From: Moraxellaceae bacterium REDSEA-S32_B1
GTDB lineage: Bacteria > Pseudomonadota > Gammaproteobacteria > Pseudomonadales > Moraxellaceae
Direction of reading: 5' to 3'
Assembly (NCBI GenBank): GCA_001626925.1
Contig: LUOR01000004.1
Coordinates: forward strand, 1 to 64,000
DNA: 64,000 bases
Shown here: one piece after another, positions 53,992-63,711 of the stretch
How positions within the stretch are numbered: position 1 is the stretch's first letter
Layout: each line of letters starts with the position of its first letter
The notes under the pieces: generated by a model
The model's database searches: none
The model's input: the letters and a program-made list of their open reading frames with translations, nothing else
Told to the model about the DNA's origin: nothing
Translations under genes and position numbers: made by a program

Positions 53992-55476
53992 CTATTGCAC
54001 CGAACGATAAGACAACGCTTCGCTGATGTGCATGGTGCTGATCTGTTCAGACTGTGCAAGGTCGGCAATGGTGCGTGCCACACGCAAAATACGATGATAG
54101 CCCCGTGCAGAAAGTTGTAATCGTTGCTGAGCCATCGCAAGGATATTCTGGCTTTGTGCATCGAGCTGGACGTGTTGGTCGATTTGTTGTGGGGTTAGTC
54201 CTGCATTAAGGTAGCCTTGACGTTGCAACTGCTGTTGATTGGCCGATAAAACACGCTCACGCACCGAAGCCGAACTTTCACCGGCTTGTTGCTGTTGAAG
54301 CTCATGCGCAGACAGTGGAGGAACTTCGATATGTAAATCAATCCGATCAAGTAGAGGTCCTGAAATCCGATTTTTATAGCGTTTGATCGCTTCGCCTGAA
54401 CATTGACAACGACTATCTTGATGGAAGGCGTAGCCACATGGGCATGGATTCATCGCAGCAATCAGTTGAAAATTGGCAGGATAGCAAATCTGCCGAGATG
54501 CCCGAGAGATCACCACCTCTTTAGACTCTAAAGGTTGACGTAAAACCTCTAAAACTTTTCGGTCAAACTCAGGCAATTCGTCCAAAAATAAAACACCTAA
54601 GTGCGATAAAGTAATTTCCCCAGGTTTGGGGTTGGAGCCACCACCGACCAATGCCACGGCTGAAGCCGTATGATGTGGCGCTCGGAATGGGCGCACACCA
54701 AAGGCATGATTTTGATTTGAAATCGAATAAATGCTTGCAACTTCTAAACTTTCGCTATCGGTGAGTGGTGGCAAAATACTTGGCAGACGTGAAGCGAGCA
54801 GAGTTTTCCCAGTCCCTGGTGGTCCTGTAAAGAGTAACGAGTGTCCGCCTGCAGCAGCGATTTCAAGTGCTCGCCGAGCTTTCAGTTGTCCTTTGACATC
54901 AGCAAGATCAGGCAAATTATCCAGTAAAGTGTGATTCGGCTGATAATGGTGTGCAGGCTGTTGTACTGTTCCTGTCAAAATATCGCAAACGGTTTTTAAG
55001 TTACTGGTCGCATAGACCGTTAAATCTTGAATACAGCAGGCATCATCGGCATTTTGTTCAGGGAGTAATAATTGTCGTCCTGAGCTTTTACAGGCGTGGG
55101 CAATACTAAGAATCCCTGAGATTGGACGAAGTTGTCCATCTAGGGCAAGCTCACCAAGTAACTCAAACTGACTTATACGATCATCAGCGATTTGTCCTGA
55201 TGCAATCAAAATCCCAACAGCAATTGCCAAATCTAAACGTGAACCATCTTTTGGCAAGTCTGCAGGAGCAAGGTTGATGGTGAGGCGTTTATTGGGAAAT
55301 TGAAAGCCACTATTGATAATTGCAGAACGGACACGATCTTTACTTTCACGAACGGCAGCTTCTGGTAAACCAACAATGGTTAAAGCAGGTAAGCCTTGAC
55401 TGGCATGGACTTCGACTTCGATTAACGGTGCGCTTAATCCGAGTACACTGCGTGAATAAACTTTGGCAAAACTCAT
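53992..55476 (-). CDS. comM: YifB/ComM family Mg chelatase-like AAA+ ATPase
   Basis: A 494-residue protein. An N-terminal Lon-S5-like domain (1-170: VEVHASQGLPALTIVGLPEAAVRESKDRVRSAI) is followed by an AAA+ core with Walker A GPPGTGKT, Walker B LFLDELPEF and the conserved PCPCG zinc-binding-like loop (AAMNPCPCGY). RISGPLLDRIDLHIEVP holds the arginine finger. In competent bacteria ComM is a hexameric branch-migration helicase that extends strand integration in natural transformation; Acinetobacter comM is known to matter for transformation and is an island insertion site. It appears intact here. Confidence 0.9.
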   Translation of the reverse strand: MSFAKVYSRSVLGLSAPLIEVEVHASQGLPALTIVGLPEAAVRESKDRVRSAIINSGFQFPNKRLTINLAPADLPKDGSRLDLAIAVGILIASGQIADDRISQFELLGELALDGQLRPISGILSIAHACKSSGRQLLLPEQNADDACCIQDLTVYATSNLKTVCDILTGTVQQPAHHYQPNHTLLDNLPDLADVKGQLKARRALEIAAAGGHSLLFTGPPGTGKTLLASRLPSILPPLTDSESLEVASIYSISNQNHAFGVRPFRAPHHTASAVALVGGGSNPKPGEITLSHLGVLFLDELPEFDRKVLEVLRQPLESKEVVISRASRQICYPANFQLIAAMNPCPCGYAFHQDSRCQCSGEAIKRYKNRISGPLLDRIDLHIEVPPLSAHELQQQQAGESSASVRERVLSANQQQLQRQGYLNAGLTPQQIDQHVQLDAQSQNILAMAQQRLQLSARGYHRILRVARTIADLAQSEQISTMHISEALSYRSVQ

Positions 55477-55542
55477 TTATTGTTCCATTATTGTGCGTTT
55501 TTATAAAAATCGCTGTGTTTTTGATCGATGTTGGCGCAATTG

Positions 55543-55782
55543 TTACTTTTTGATTTGATTTTGCAACGTCTCTAATTGCTGTTGCAGGGCATTCATACGT
55601 TGGTTGGCTTGTTCTAGTGCAATTTTTTGGCGTTCAAGCTCTTGTTTGGATACCAAGTCCATTTTTTCCACCATTTCTGCCAAAACTGCACGGATATTGT
55701 GCTCAAGGTCTGCTTTTGGTGCGGCGATTTGTTCTTTTAAAGCCTGAACGAAGCTATCTAAAGTCGGTGTCATGGTCTTCAT
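55543..55782 (-). CDS. ubiK: ubiquinone biosynthesis accessory factor UbiK-like
   Basis: A 79-residue protein of the BMFP/YqiC family. The N-terminal half is amphipathic (TLDSFVQALKEQI) and the C-terminal half a coiled coil (LVSKQELERQKIALEQANQRMNALQQQLETLQNQ), the layout of UbiK, which forms a trimer and helps the Ubi complex in aerobic ubiquinone synthesis. The ATG at 55782 or 55773 may be used. It lies upstream of comM and reads the same way. Confidence 0.85.
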   Translation of the reverse strand: MKTMTPTLDSFVQALKEQIAAPKADLEHNIRAVLAEMVEKMDLVSKQELERQKIALEQANQRMNALQQQLETLQNQIKK

Positions 55783-55933
55783 CAAAAAATATTCTGCTCA
55801 AAATCAAGATACAATAAATGTAACTGAGATGGTAGCTGTAAGATGGATAATTCATAGAAAACTGCTAAACTCTAGGCATAACATCGCTTTATGTCGTACG
55901 AGCTTTGGAAAAATCCCCAACATTTCTCAAGTT

Positions 55934-55949
55934 TGGCACGAAAATTGAT
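55934..55949 (+). promoter_or_regulatory. sigma-54-type promoter of glnK-amtB
   Basis: TGGCACG (55934-55940), four bases, then TTGAT (55945-55949). This matches the sigma-54 consensus TGGCACG-N4-TTGCW except for one base in the -12 element. It would start transcription near 55961, about 34 bases before glnK. NtrC-type nitrogen control is the usual mode for glnK-amtB; I did not find an NtrC box. Confidence 0.6.
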
Positions 55950-55973
55950 ATGTAAAAACCACTATTGGTATGA

Positions 55974-56333
<360 letters not shown>

Positions 56334-56424
56334 AACAACATGGCATGACATTTGCTAAAGCTAGATTAATCTCTAGTAAGTTAAGTCAAGTCAGCACAAC
56401 GTAAATTAAAGGTTGGGGGATCTA

Positions 56425-57831
56425 ATGAATAAATTGCTACTGGCGTTTGGTCTATCGACTGCGCTACTCGGTACATCACCAGTATGGGCCGAATCCGAAT
56501 CTACAACTGCACCCGCTGAAGAAGCAGTCTTGGCAGTTGAAACGACCGAAGCTCCAGATATGGTTGTGGTTGAAAACGCACCTGTCGAAGCTGTCGTTCT
56601 CGAAGAAGCAGCACCTGCTGAAGAAGAGCCAACACTAGATACAGGTGATACGGCGTGGATTTTGACATCTACCGCACTTGTACTATTAATGACAATTCCT
56701 GGTTTGGCATTGTTCTATGCAGGTATGGTACGTAAGAAAAGTGCATTGGGCACGATGGCGCATAGCTTAACGGCGGCGGCTGTGGTGAGTATTGCTTGGG
56801 TTGTAATTGGTTATAGTCTTGCCTTCACCGAAGGCAATAGCTTTATCGGTGGCTTTGAGAAACTGATGCTCTCGGGGATTACGACCGATGCACTCAGTGG
56901 GACAATTCCTGAAATCCTATTCGTCATCTTCCAAATGACTTTTGCCATCATCACTGTGGCGATCATCAGTGGTTCGATCGCGGATCGTATGAAGTTTAGC
57001 GCATGGCTTGCTTTCATCAGCATTTGGGTCATCGTTGTCTACGCACCGATTACACACTGGGTATGGGGTGGCGGTTGGTTAGCGAATGACGGCGCACTCG
57101 ACTTTGCTGGTGGTACGGTTGTACACATCAACTCAGGTGTAGCAGGTCTAGTCGCAGCATATATGCTTGGTAAACGTATGGGCTACGGCAAAGAAGCAAT
57201 GGCACCACACAACTTGACTTTAACTGTAGTCGGCGCAAGCTTACTTTGGGTGGGCTGGTTCGGTTTCAACGGTGGTTCTGCTTTGGGCGCAAATGGTTCT
57301 GCGAGTTATGCAATCGTTGTTACTCAAGTTGCAGCAGCGTCAGCAGCATTATCTTGGTTGCTTGTTGAGCGCATGGTACGTGGTAAAGGTTCAGTACTTG
57401 GTGCGGCATCTGGTGCGGTCGCTGGTCTTGTCGTGATTACGCCTGCGGCTGGTTTCGTCACAGTTGGTGGTGCATTGATCATGGGCTTGATCGGTGGTGT
57501 AGTGTGTTTCTGGGGTATCAGCGGTTTAAAACGTATGTTGAAAGCTGACGACTCTTTGGACGCATTTGGTTTACACGGTGTGGGTGGTATCGTTGGTGCG
57601 ATCCTAACTGGTGTGTTTGCAAGTGAATTCATCATGGGTGATAGTGCACCGACCAATATGATGCATCAATTGTGGGTACAAACTGAGGGTGTATTGGCAA
57701 CCATCGCATACAGTGCAGTATTGACTTTCATCATCTTGAAAGTGATCGACATCGTGATTGGAATTCGTGTAGATGCAGACGATGAGCGTATGGGCCTTGA
57801 CTTAAGTCAACATGGCGAGCGTATAGAGTAA
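56425..57831 (+). CDS. amtB: ammonium transporter AmtB
   Basis: A 468-residue ammonium channel. A signal peptide (about 1-21, ending VWAES) is followed by an unusually long Glu/Ala/Val-rich stretch of about 50 residues (AEEAV, APVEAVV, EEAAPAEEEP) before DTAWILTSTALVLLMTIPGLALFYAGMVRKKS. Eleven membrane helices follow; key parts are HWVWGGGWL, FAGGTVVHINSGVAGL (with His168-type residue) and GLHGVGGIVGAILTGVF (second channel His). The terminal D-DERMGLDLSQHGER is the PII-contact tail. GGGGGA precedes the ATG at 56425. Confidence 0.94.
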   Translation: MNKLLLAFGLSTALLGTSPVWAESESTTAPAEEAVLAVETTEAPDMVVVENAPVEAVVLEEAAPAEEEPTLDTGDTAWILTSTALVLLMTIPGLALFYAGMVRKKSALGTMAHSLTAAAVVSIAWVVIGYSLAFTEGNSFIGGFEKLMLSGITTDALSGTIPEILFVIFQMTFAIITVAIISGSIADRMKFSAWLAFISIWVIVVYAPITHWVWGGGWLANDGALDFAGGTVVHINSGVAGLVAAYMLGKRMGYGKEAMAPHNLTLTVVGASLLWVGWFGFNGGSALGANGSASYAIVVTQVAAASAALSWLLVERMVRGKGSVLGAASGAVAGLVVITPAAGFVTVGGALIMGLIGGVVCFWGISGLKRMLKADDSLDAFGLHGVGGIVGAILTGVFASEFIMGDSAPTNMMHQLWVQTEGVLATIAYSAVLTFIILKVIDIVIGIRVDADDERMGLDLSQHGERIE

Positions 57832-57858
57832 TTCTCACCACGTGCAAGATCTGAAAGT

Positions 57859-57887
57859 AAAAAAACTCCGCTTCGGCGGAGTTTTTT
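57859..57887 (+). terminator. glnK-amtB terminator
   Basis: Stem AACTCCG/CGGAGTT, loop with TTCG, A-run before and T6 after, about 30 bases beyond the amtB stop. Confidence 0.9.
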
Positions 57888-58046
57888 ACTAAAACCTAAA
57901 TATTGGAACTGAGCTTATTTGATTATATTATAGTATTGCGAATGTTATTCTTGGTTTGATAAATGTGGGAATGGTCAAGCTCTTTTACTTGCTAGGATTG
58001 TGAAAAAGTGGAAATGAATATTTTGATAATTTAGAGTAGTTAAGTA

Positions 58047-58676
58047 ATGCACGCCAAAAATACCGCCTTAATCGTCGTCGATGTACAAAATGGCTTTTGT
58101 CCGAATGGCAATCTTGCTGTACCAAATGGTGATGAAGTCGTACCGATCATTAATCACGTGGCGAAACATTTTCAAAATATTGTATTAACTCAAGACTGGC
58201 ATCCTGCCGATCATATTTCTTTTGCAGAAAACCACGTGGGTAAACAGCCTTTTGACACCATCGAACTGGATTATGGTACGCAAGTACTTTGGCCGACACA
58301 TTGCTTGCAAGGCTCGCAGGATGCTGAGCTTCATCCTGATTTAAACATTCCAAGCGCACAACTGATTATCCGCAAAGGTTACCATCAGCATATCGACAGT
58401 TATTCGGCTTTCTTGGAAGCAGATCTGCAAACCTCGACTGGACTCGCAGGCTACCTACAATCTCGTGGCATTGATACGGTTTATGTGGTCGGTTTGGCGA
58501 CAGATTTCTGTGTGGCGTGGACAGCGATGGACGCAGCTAAACTCGGCTTTTACAGTTATGTGATCGAAGATGCCTGCCGCGCCATTGATCTGAATGGTTC
58601 ATTAGAGAATGCTTGGCAAGCCATGAACGATGCGGGCGTAAAGTGCATATCATCCCAAGACATTCTTGCTGTGTAA
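58047..58676 (+). CDS. pncA: nicotinamidase
   Basis: A 209-residue cysteine hydrolase turning nicotinamide into nicotinate and ammonia. The isochorismatase-type fold shows DVQNGFCPNGNLAVPNGDEV (catalytic Asp), QDWHPADHISFAENH (metal-binding Asp and His), RKGYHQHIDSYSAF (Lys) and VVGLATDFCVAWTAMDA with the nucleophilic Cys. With pncB (7.2 kb) it completes salvage from nicotinamide to NaMN. ybaK follows after 85 bases. Confidence 0.95.
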   Translation: MHAKNTALIVVDVQNGFCPNGNLAVPNGDEVVPIINHVAKHFQNIVLTQDWHPADHISFAENHVGKQPFDTIELDYGTQVLWPTHCLQGSQDAELHPDLNIPSAQLIIRKGYHQHIDSYSAFLEADLQTSTGLAGYLQSRGIDTVYVVGLATDFCVAWTAMDAAKLGFYSYVIEDACRAIDLNGSLENAWQAMNDAGVKCISSQDILAV

Positions 58677-58761
58677 TTGCATAATAATCGCTACCGATCA
58701 GCTTTAATCCTAAGCGTGACAGGTTTAAACTTGCCTAAATCTGTGTAAAAAATGATTCAAC

Positions 58762-59235
58762 ATGACGCCAGCCTGCAAACTCCTCGATCAACAAAATATT
58801 GCGTATCGCAAACATGAATACGATCATGATTCGAATAATCACAATTTTGGCTTGGAAGCGGTGGAAAAACTGGGATTGACGCTCGAGGAAACCTTTAAAA
58901 CCTTATTGGTCACAGACGGTAAAAATCATTATGTCGCCGTGCTTCCAGTCGCCTATCAACTCAATTTCAAAAAAGCCGCAAGCGCTCTGGGCTGTAAAAA
59001 ACTGGCAATGGCAGAGATCAAAGATGCCGAACGCCTGACAGGTTATCTGGTCGGTGGGATTAGCCCGCTAGGACAGAAAAAACGCCTAAAAACCGTGATT
59101 GATGATTCTGCACAACAATTTGAAAAAATGTATGTTAGTGGTGGCAAACGTGGCTTAGATATCTCACTTGCACCCGATGATCTCAGCAAAGTATTAAAAG
59201 CAAACTTTGCCGAGATTCGAGATTTAGTCGGATGA
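58762..59235 (+). CDS. ybaK: Cys-tRNA(Pro)/Cys-tRNA(Cys) deacylase YbaK
   Basis: A 157-residue editing enzyme that removes cysteine from mischarged tRNA-Pro. Family features: [31 protein letters not shown] with the conserved Lys, [18 protein letters not shown], and [21 protein letters not shown] (the GGxSP-type substrate loop), and [16 protein letters not shown]. Length matches E. coli YbaK (159). A palindromic repeat begins at its stop codon. Confidence 0.92.
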   Translation: MTPACKLLDQQNIAYRKHEYDHDSNNHNFGLEAVEKLGLTLEETFKTLLVTDGKNHYVAVLPVAYQLNFKKAASALGCKKLAMAEIKDAERLTGYLVGGISPLGQKKRLKTVIDDSAQQFEKMYVSGGKRGLDISLAPDDLSKVLKANFAEIRDLVG

Positions 59236-59326
59236 CTTCAACTCCCCGACTGCGTTAATTGCTCTCAATGTACAACTTGTACACCTTCACTCAGTGGTCT
59301 TGCCGTTGAATTAAACTCATTCGCCT
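59233..59326. repeat. dispersed imperfect palindrome, copy C
   Basis: The weakest of three copies: CTGCGTTAATTGCTCTCAA, centre TGTAC-AACT-TGTACA (59270-59284), CCTTCACTCAGTGGTCTTGCC, GAATTAAACTCATTCGCCTA. It starts at the ybaK stop and lies between convergent ybaK and OsmC genes. Confidence 0.5.
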
Positions 59327-59352
59327 AAATATGTTGATTCTTGCAAATAGAG

Positions 59353-59754
59353 TTATGATTTAATTGTAGTATCAATTCGTGTGCCACGAAGCAGGGTTTT
59401 AGTCACAGGTGTTTTCTGACAAATATCAAGAATTTTTGTTTTGGTTGCCTCATCCAAGTCCTTGTCAAAACTCAGCTCACGAGTAATCCATTCCTCACCC
59501 TCTTTATTTATATTGAAGTGTAGATCAATGGAAAAATGCCCATAATCCAACGCTTTATGCTTTGCATACATGCGCAATGTGATCATCGTGCACGCCGCTA
59601 GTCCTGCAAGTAGATAATCATATGGTGCAGGTCCTTTATCACCACCACCAAAACTCTCAGGCTTATCGGTAATATAATGATGTTTCCCACTGCTGAGTTC
59701 ACCTGCCCACGGTGAGTCTAGGCTAGTGATTTTTGTATTTGCGATGCTCGCCAT
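59353..59754 (-). CDS. OsmC family protein
   Basis: A 133-residue protein of the OsmC/Ohr superfamily. It shows KHHYITDKPESFGGGDKGPAPYDYLLAGLAACTMITLRMYAKHK, with the first redox Cys in AACTM, and a second Cys in LDICQKTPVTKTL. This CxnC pair reduces organic or hydrogen peroxides in characterised members. The GGGDKGPAPYDYLLAGL motif places it in the YhfA/OsmC-type group rather than Ohr. GAGGA precedes the ATG. It reads in the same direction as the pirin gene upstream, with 73 bases between. Confidence 0.88.
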   Translation of the reverse strand: MASIANTKITSLDSPWAGELSSGKHHYITDKPESFGGGDKGPAPYDYLLAGLAACTMITLRMYAKHKALDYGHFSIDLHFNINKEGEEWITRELSFDKDLDEATKTKILDICQKTPVTKTLLRGTRIDTTIKS

Positions 59755-59827
59755 GTTGCCGTCCTCATTTTGTATTCTAGGTTTTGTATTTTGCGTTTTG
59801 CATTTTACAGTTTTAGCTCAGGCAGGC

Positions 59828-60775
59828 TTATTTTGAAGCCCGCATCTGATCTGGAATCTCAGGCGCAATCAGACGTTTACCTTGATACGATGGTATTTCA
59901 CCAAAACGTACATCATGGTCAATCCATTGCTGACGTGCCTCTTTCATTTCTTCCGTAGTACGTGCTACAAAATTCCACCACAATAGAATTTCACTTTCAA
60001 ACGGTTCACCACCAATCAGTAGCACTCGTGCACCTTTTTTCATTTTTAGGTGCATTTTTTCATTGCCAACTTCGAGCACCACCATATTGTCCTGTGTCAG
60101 CGCATGACCGTTGATTTCAGCTTCCGCTTCCATCGCCAACAGCCCATATTCAAACTCAGGATTTAAATCCAAAATCACCTCGACATCATCGACGGCTTCG
60201 ACATCTACACCAAGCATCTTGCTATAGACTTGCACTGGCGAGGTCGTGCCAAGAAAATCACCGACCAATACCGAAAATATTGCGCCATCTTGTTCAATGG
60301 TTGGAAGCTCAGGATAATGCTCAAACTTCGGCGCCATATGACGATGCGCTTCAGGCAATGCAATCCAAAGCTGTGCCGCATGTAAGCCTGTTTCTGCCGA
60401 TGGCGTCACTTCGGTGTGGGAAATACCCTGTCCTGCGGTCATCAGATTGACTTGTTTTGGGCGAATCAATTGCTCACTGCCCACGCTGTCGTGGTGCATC
60501 ACTGTGCCTTCGATCATCCATGTAAAGGTCTGCAATCCAATATGCGGATGCGGTCCGACATCCATGCCATCATTCGGTGCAAACTGCACAGGTCCTGCAT
60601 GGTCAAGGAAACACCATGCGCCAATCATACGTTTGTCTTTGCTCGGCAATGCACGTTTGATCGTGGTACTTGTGCCGACGATGGCAGAACGCAGATGGAC
60701 TTCTTTGATGCTATTTGGTTTGGCTAATGGACAATCTGAAGATTGTGACACGCTATCTGTCGTGGTATTGGTCAT
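59828..60775 (-). CDS. pirin family protein
   Basis: A 315-residue bicupin. The N-terminal cupin has the iron ligands in GPHPHIGLQTFTWMIEG and HTEVTPS, preceded by MIGAWCFLDHAGP. AAQLWIALPEAHRHMAPKFEHY is a common pirin motif, and GEPFESEILLWWNFVARTTEEM ends the C-terminal cupin. Bacterial pirins include quercetin dioxygenases and metabolic regulators; the substrate here is unknown. GGAAATAAC precedes the ATG. Confidence 0.9.
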   Translation of the reverse strand: MTNTTTDSVSQSSDCPLAKPNSIKEVHLRSAIVGTSTTIKRALPSKDKRMIGAWCFLDHAGPVQFAPNDGMDVGPHPHIGLQTFTWMIEGTVMHHDSVGSEQLIRPKQVNLMTAGQGISHTEVTPSAETGLHAAQLWIALPEAHRHMAPKFEHYPELPTIEQDGAIFSVLVGDFLGTTSPVQVYSKMLGVDVEAVDDVEVILDLNPEFEYGLLAMEAEAEINGHALTQDNMVVLEVGNEKMHLKMKKGARVLLIGGEPFESEILLWWNFVARTTEEMKEARQQWIDHDVRFGEIPSYQGKRLIAPEIPDQMRASK

Positions 60776-60917
60776 GTTATTTCCTTATTTCTAGCTTATC
60801 TGTTACTGGTTTTCGACTGAATTTTTTATAGAATATCGAAATCGTGCGACAGATCACAGTTCAGAATTGCAACGCTGTGTGTATATTATTTTGATTTATG
60901 ACAAATATTTTTAGGAG

Positions 60918-61736
60918 ATGTACACAATCTTATGTAAAAATACTGTTGAAGAAATAATCACTACTTATCAAATGAACAGTAATAAACACGAAAATTACGA
61001 ACTTTTAAATTTGCTCGGTTATGGCTTGGCGAAGTTTGACAATGATTTTATTCAACAATTTGGCTTTTCGACCAAATCTGCATTCTATGAATATTTCGTT
61101 AAGTTAGGAATCGTTGAAACTGGAAGTGTCGTTAAAAACAGAATGGATTTATTTGATCCATTTTTTGACAATGATCGCAAAGGTTGGTGGCAAAAAGGCG
61201 ACGCATACATTCACCGTAAACATCTGATTGATAATCTATTCGGCAGTGAAAACTGCGTCGGTTACGCCAATATCGTCAAACTTTTTCTGCATGAAAATTT
61301 TAAAATTAATGACTTTATTGTACAGGTCAAACCCATCGTAAAGTCAAGATTTAAGAAGCTACAAGAAACAGGATTGGAAGCTGAGCTGTATTTCCTAAAT
61401 AACTATCAATCCATTGATATTTTTAAAGATGGAAGCATCGAAGATGCTCGTCTATATGGTGATGGCTACGATTTTCAAATCAATGTACCAAATACGTCGT
61501 ATTTAGCTGAAATCAAAGGGATTCGTGCCAAGAAAGGTCGCTTTCGTTTAACCGAGAATGAATATAAAAAAGCGCAAGAATACCAGCTAGATTACATCAT
61601 TACTTTAGTATTGAATTTAGATGATACGCCGACATTTTTAACCATTGACGATCCACTTAAGAACCTGAAATTTGAAGAAAAAATCATCAAATCAAAAGAA
61701 GTTAAAGAATATCATTTGGTATCTGATATATGTTAG
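60918..61736 (+). CDS. DUF3883-like protein with PD-(D/E)XK nuclease signature
   Basis: A 272-residue AT-rich gene product. The C-terminal half (about 150-260) has TGLEAELYFLNNYQ, GDGYDFQIN (Asp185), YLAEIKGIRAKKGRFRLTENEYKKAQEYQLDYIITLVLNLDD, with Glu198 and Lys200. This D-x12-E-x-K pattern and the following helix/strand match the DUF3883 group of nuclease-like domains in restriction and defence genes. The N-terminal half is helical, with many aromatics, and not recognised. The ATG is directly adjacent to AGGAG (spacing zero), so the true start may be the ATG at 60972 or a rare codon. It overlaps the next gene by seven bases. Confidence 0.72.
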   Translation: MYTILCKNTVEEIITTYQMNSNKHENYELLNLLGYGLAKFDNDFIQQFGFSTKSAFYEYFVKLGIVETGSVVKNRMDLFDPFFDNDRKGWWQKGDAYIHRKHLIDNLFGSENCVGYANIVKLFLHENFKINDFIVQVKPIVKSRFKKLQETGLEAELYFLNNYQSIDIFKDGSIEDARLYGDGYDFQINVPNTSYLAEIKGIRAKKGRFRLTENEYKKAQEYQLDYIITLVLNLDDTPTFLTIDDPLKNLKFEEKIIKSKEVKEYHLVSDIC

Positions 61737-61999
61737 AACTCAGCGAGAAAGTTAAAGTTTTGAAAGACTATCTTGATGAGATTGGCGACACTCATGCGGA
61801 TCGTTTTAAAACAGATATTGTCTTTTACTTTAATGAGTTTGAAGATGAACAAAGCTGTGATTTTCAATTTCTAAATAGACTCAATTCAAAAGAAGAAATT
61901 CATAGCGTGATTGATCATTTGATTTCCAAGATTGTACTGAAGTTTGACGAAGATGAAGAACAATTATCTGACTTTATCTTTTATGCGCTAAATCCTTAA
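61730..61999 (+). CDS. small acidic protein coupled to the DUF3883-like gene
   Basis: An 89-residue protein not recognised. By my count it has 22 Asp/Glu and 9 Lys/Arg (net about -13), with acidic patches FNEFEDEQ and KFDEDEEQLSD. It is probably all-helical. Its ATG overlaps the previous stop region by seven bases, so the two genes are translationally coupled. Strongly acidic small partners of nucleases are often inhibitors or DNA mimics; here that is only inference. Confidence 0.6.
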   Translation: MLELSEKVKVLKDYLDEIGDTHADRFKTDIVFYFNEFEDEQSCDFQFLNRLNSKEEIHSVIDHLISKIVLKFDEDEEQLSDFIFYALNP

Positions 62000-62035
62000 G
62001 CTCAATTTAAGTGAATATCTTTTTTGATAAAACGA

Positions 62036-62067
62036 ATAAAAAAAGAGCACCGAAGTACTCTTTTAAG
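62036..62067 (-). terminator. probable bidirectional terminator near guaA end
   Basis: AAAAGAG pairs with CTCTTTT around a 10-base loop, with A and T runs at its edges, about 75 bases beyond the guaA stop and 40 bases beyond the acidic-protein stop. A further GC-rich partial palindrome at about 62083-62110 may strengthen it. Confidence 0.6.
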
Positions 62068-62142
62068 GTAATTTCCGAACTGCCGCGAGCGTAGCTCTTG
62101 GCGTTCGCTAGGCAAGACGCAATGCATCTTGAAAGCCCTAGC

Positions 62143-63711
62143 TCACTCCCATTCAATCGTTGCAGGTGGCTTACTCGATACATCATAGACCACACGTGAT
62201 ACATCTTTGATTTCATTCATAATACGAGTTGAGATACGATCAACTAAATCATACGGTAGATGCGCAAAACGAGCAGTCATAAAGTCCACTGTTTCCACAG
62301 CACGTAGCGCAATCACCCACGCATAACGACGACCATCGCCAACCACACCTACAGACTTCACAGGTTGGAATACCGCAAAGGCTTGCGCTGTCTTGTCATA
62401 CCAACCACTGGCACGAAGCTCCTGCATAAAGATGTCGTCCGCAAGACGCAGAATATCTGCATATTCCTTTTTCACTTCGCCCAAGATACGCACACCAAGA
62501 CCCGGTCCTGGGAACGGATGACGATAGATCATGCTATGTGGTAAGCCAAGCGTGGTGCCGAGTTTACGCACTTCATCTTTAAACAAATCACGTAATGGCT
62601 CAACCAAGTCAAACGCCAAATCTTCAGGTAATCCGCCGACATTGTGATGCGATTTGATCACATGCGCCTTACCTTGTTTGCTCGCTGCCGATTCGATCAC
62701 ATCAGGGTAAATCGTACCTTGCGCCAAGAATTTCACGCCATCGAGCTTACGAGCTTCTTCTGCAAAGACTTCGATAAATTCACGACCGATGATTTTACGT
62801 TTTTTCTCAGGATCTACTTCACCTGCAAGCGCTGTCAAGAAACGCTCTTCAGCATCAGCACGGATCACTCGAATACCCATGTTGTCCGCAAACATTTGCA
62901 TGACTTGATCGCCTTCGTTTAAGCGAAGCAAACCATTATCGACGAATACACAGGTCAATTGATCGCCAATTGCTTTATGCAATAATGCTGCAACCACAGA
63001 AGAATCCACACCACCAGACAAGCCTAGCAAGACTTTTTCATTGCCGATTTGTTCTCGAAGCTGTTCGACACGAAGCTCGATAATATGCTCAGGTGTCCAT
63101 AGACCACCGCAACCACAGATTTTATGCACGAAGTTTGAAAGTAATTCTGCGCCTTTTGCGGTATGCGTCACTTCAGGGTGAAACTGTACACCGTAGAAGC
63201 GACGAGTTTCATCAGATGCCGCCGCATACGGACAGCTTGGCGTGCTTGCCGTGGTGGTAAAACCTTGTGGTAATTGACCAACTTTATCACCGTGGCTCAT
63301 CCACACATGCAATTGATCTTCACGATCTTGTAGATTACCAATCAACTGGTCACGAGTTTGAATATCGACTTCTGCATAGCCGAACTCATGCACTGTGCCT
63401 GCTTCGACTTTTCCGCCCAATTGTTCAGACATGGTTTGGAAGCCGTAGCAAATCCCCAGTACAGGCACACCGAGTTCAAATACCACTTGTGGCGCACGAG
63501 GACTGCCCTCGATATGCACGCTTTCTGGACCACCTGAGAGGATGATGCCGTTTGGATTAAAGGCACGAATCTCGTCTTCAGTCATGTCATAGGCGTACAT
63601 TTCTGAATACACACCTGCTTCACGGACACGGCGAGCGATTAACTGGCTGTATTGCGAGCCAAAATCAAGGATAAGAATACGGTCTTCGGTAATTTGAGTA
63701 TTGGTCGTCAT
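62143..63711 (-). CDS. guaA: GMP synthase (glutamine-hydrolysing)
   Basis: A 522-residue enzyme turning XMP to GMP with glutamine and ATP. The N-terminal class I amidotransferase domain has [19 protein letters not shown] and the nucleophile Cys88 in GICYGFQ, with FHPEVTHT further on. The ATP-pyrophosphatase domain carries the P-loop [16 protein letters not shown]. The C-terminal dimerisation domain shows [15 protein letters not shown] and ends in PPATIEWE. Length equals other bacterial GuaA proteins (525). It stands alone; guaB is not in the window. Confidence 0.97.
   Translation of the reverse strand: MTTNTQITEDRILILDFGSQYSQLIARRVREAGVYSEMYAYDMTEDEIRAFNPNGIILSGGPESVHIEGSPRAPQVVFELGVPVLGICYGFQTMSEQLGGKVEAGTVHEFGYAEVDIQTRDQLIGNLQDREDQLHVWMSHGDKVGQLPQGFTTTASTPSCPYAAASDETRRFYGVQFHPEVTHTAKGAELLSNFVHKICGCGGLWTPEHIIELRVEQLREQIGNEKVLLGLSGGVDSSVVAALLHKAIGDQLTCVFVDNGLLRLNEGDQVMQMFADNMGIRVIRADAEERFLTALAGEVDPEKKRKIIGREFIEVFAEEARKLDGVKFLAQGTIYPDVIESAASKQGKAHVIKSHHNVGGLPEDLAFDLVEPLRDLFKDEVRKLGTTLGLPHSMIYRHPFPGPGLGVRILGEVKKEYADILRLADDIFMQELRASGWYDKTAQAFAVFQPVKSVGVVGDGRRYAWVIALRAVETVDFMTARFAHLPYDLVDRISTRIMNEIKDVSRVVYDVSSKPPATIEWE

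Noticed and set aside
60414-60794. 126-codon plus-strand frame antisense to pirin
   Set aside because: Pirin motifs on the minus strand explain the region; the plus frame has no domain or SD.
62083-62130. GC-rich partial palindrome near the guaA end, considered as a fourth copy of the dispersed repeat
   Set aside because: It lacks the GTAC-centred core and the AATTAA/GACTA end, so it does not belong to that family.
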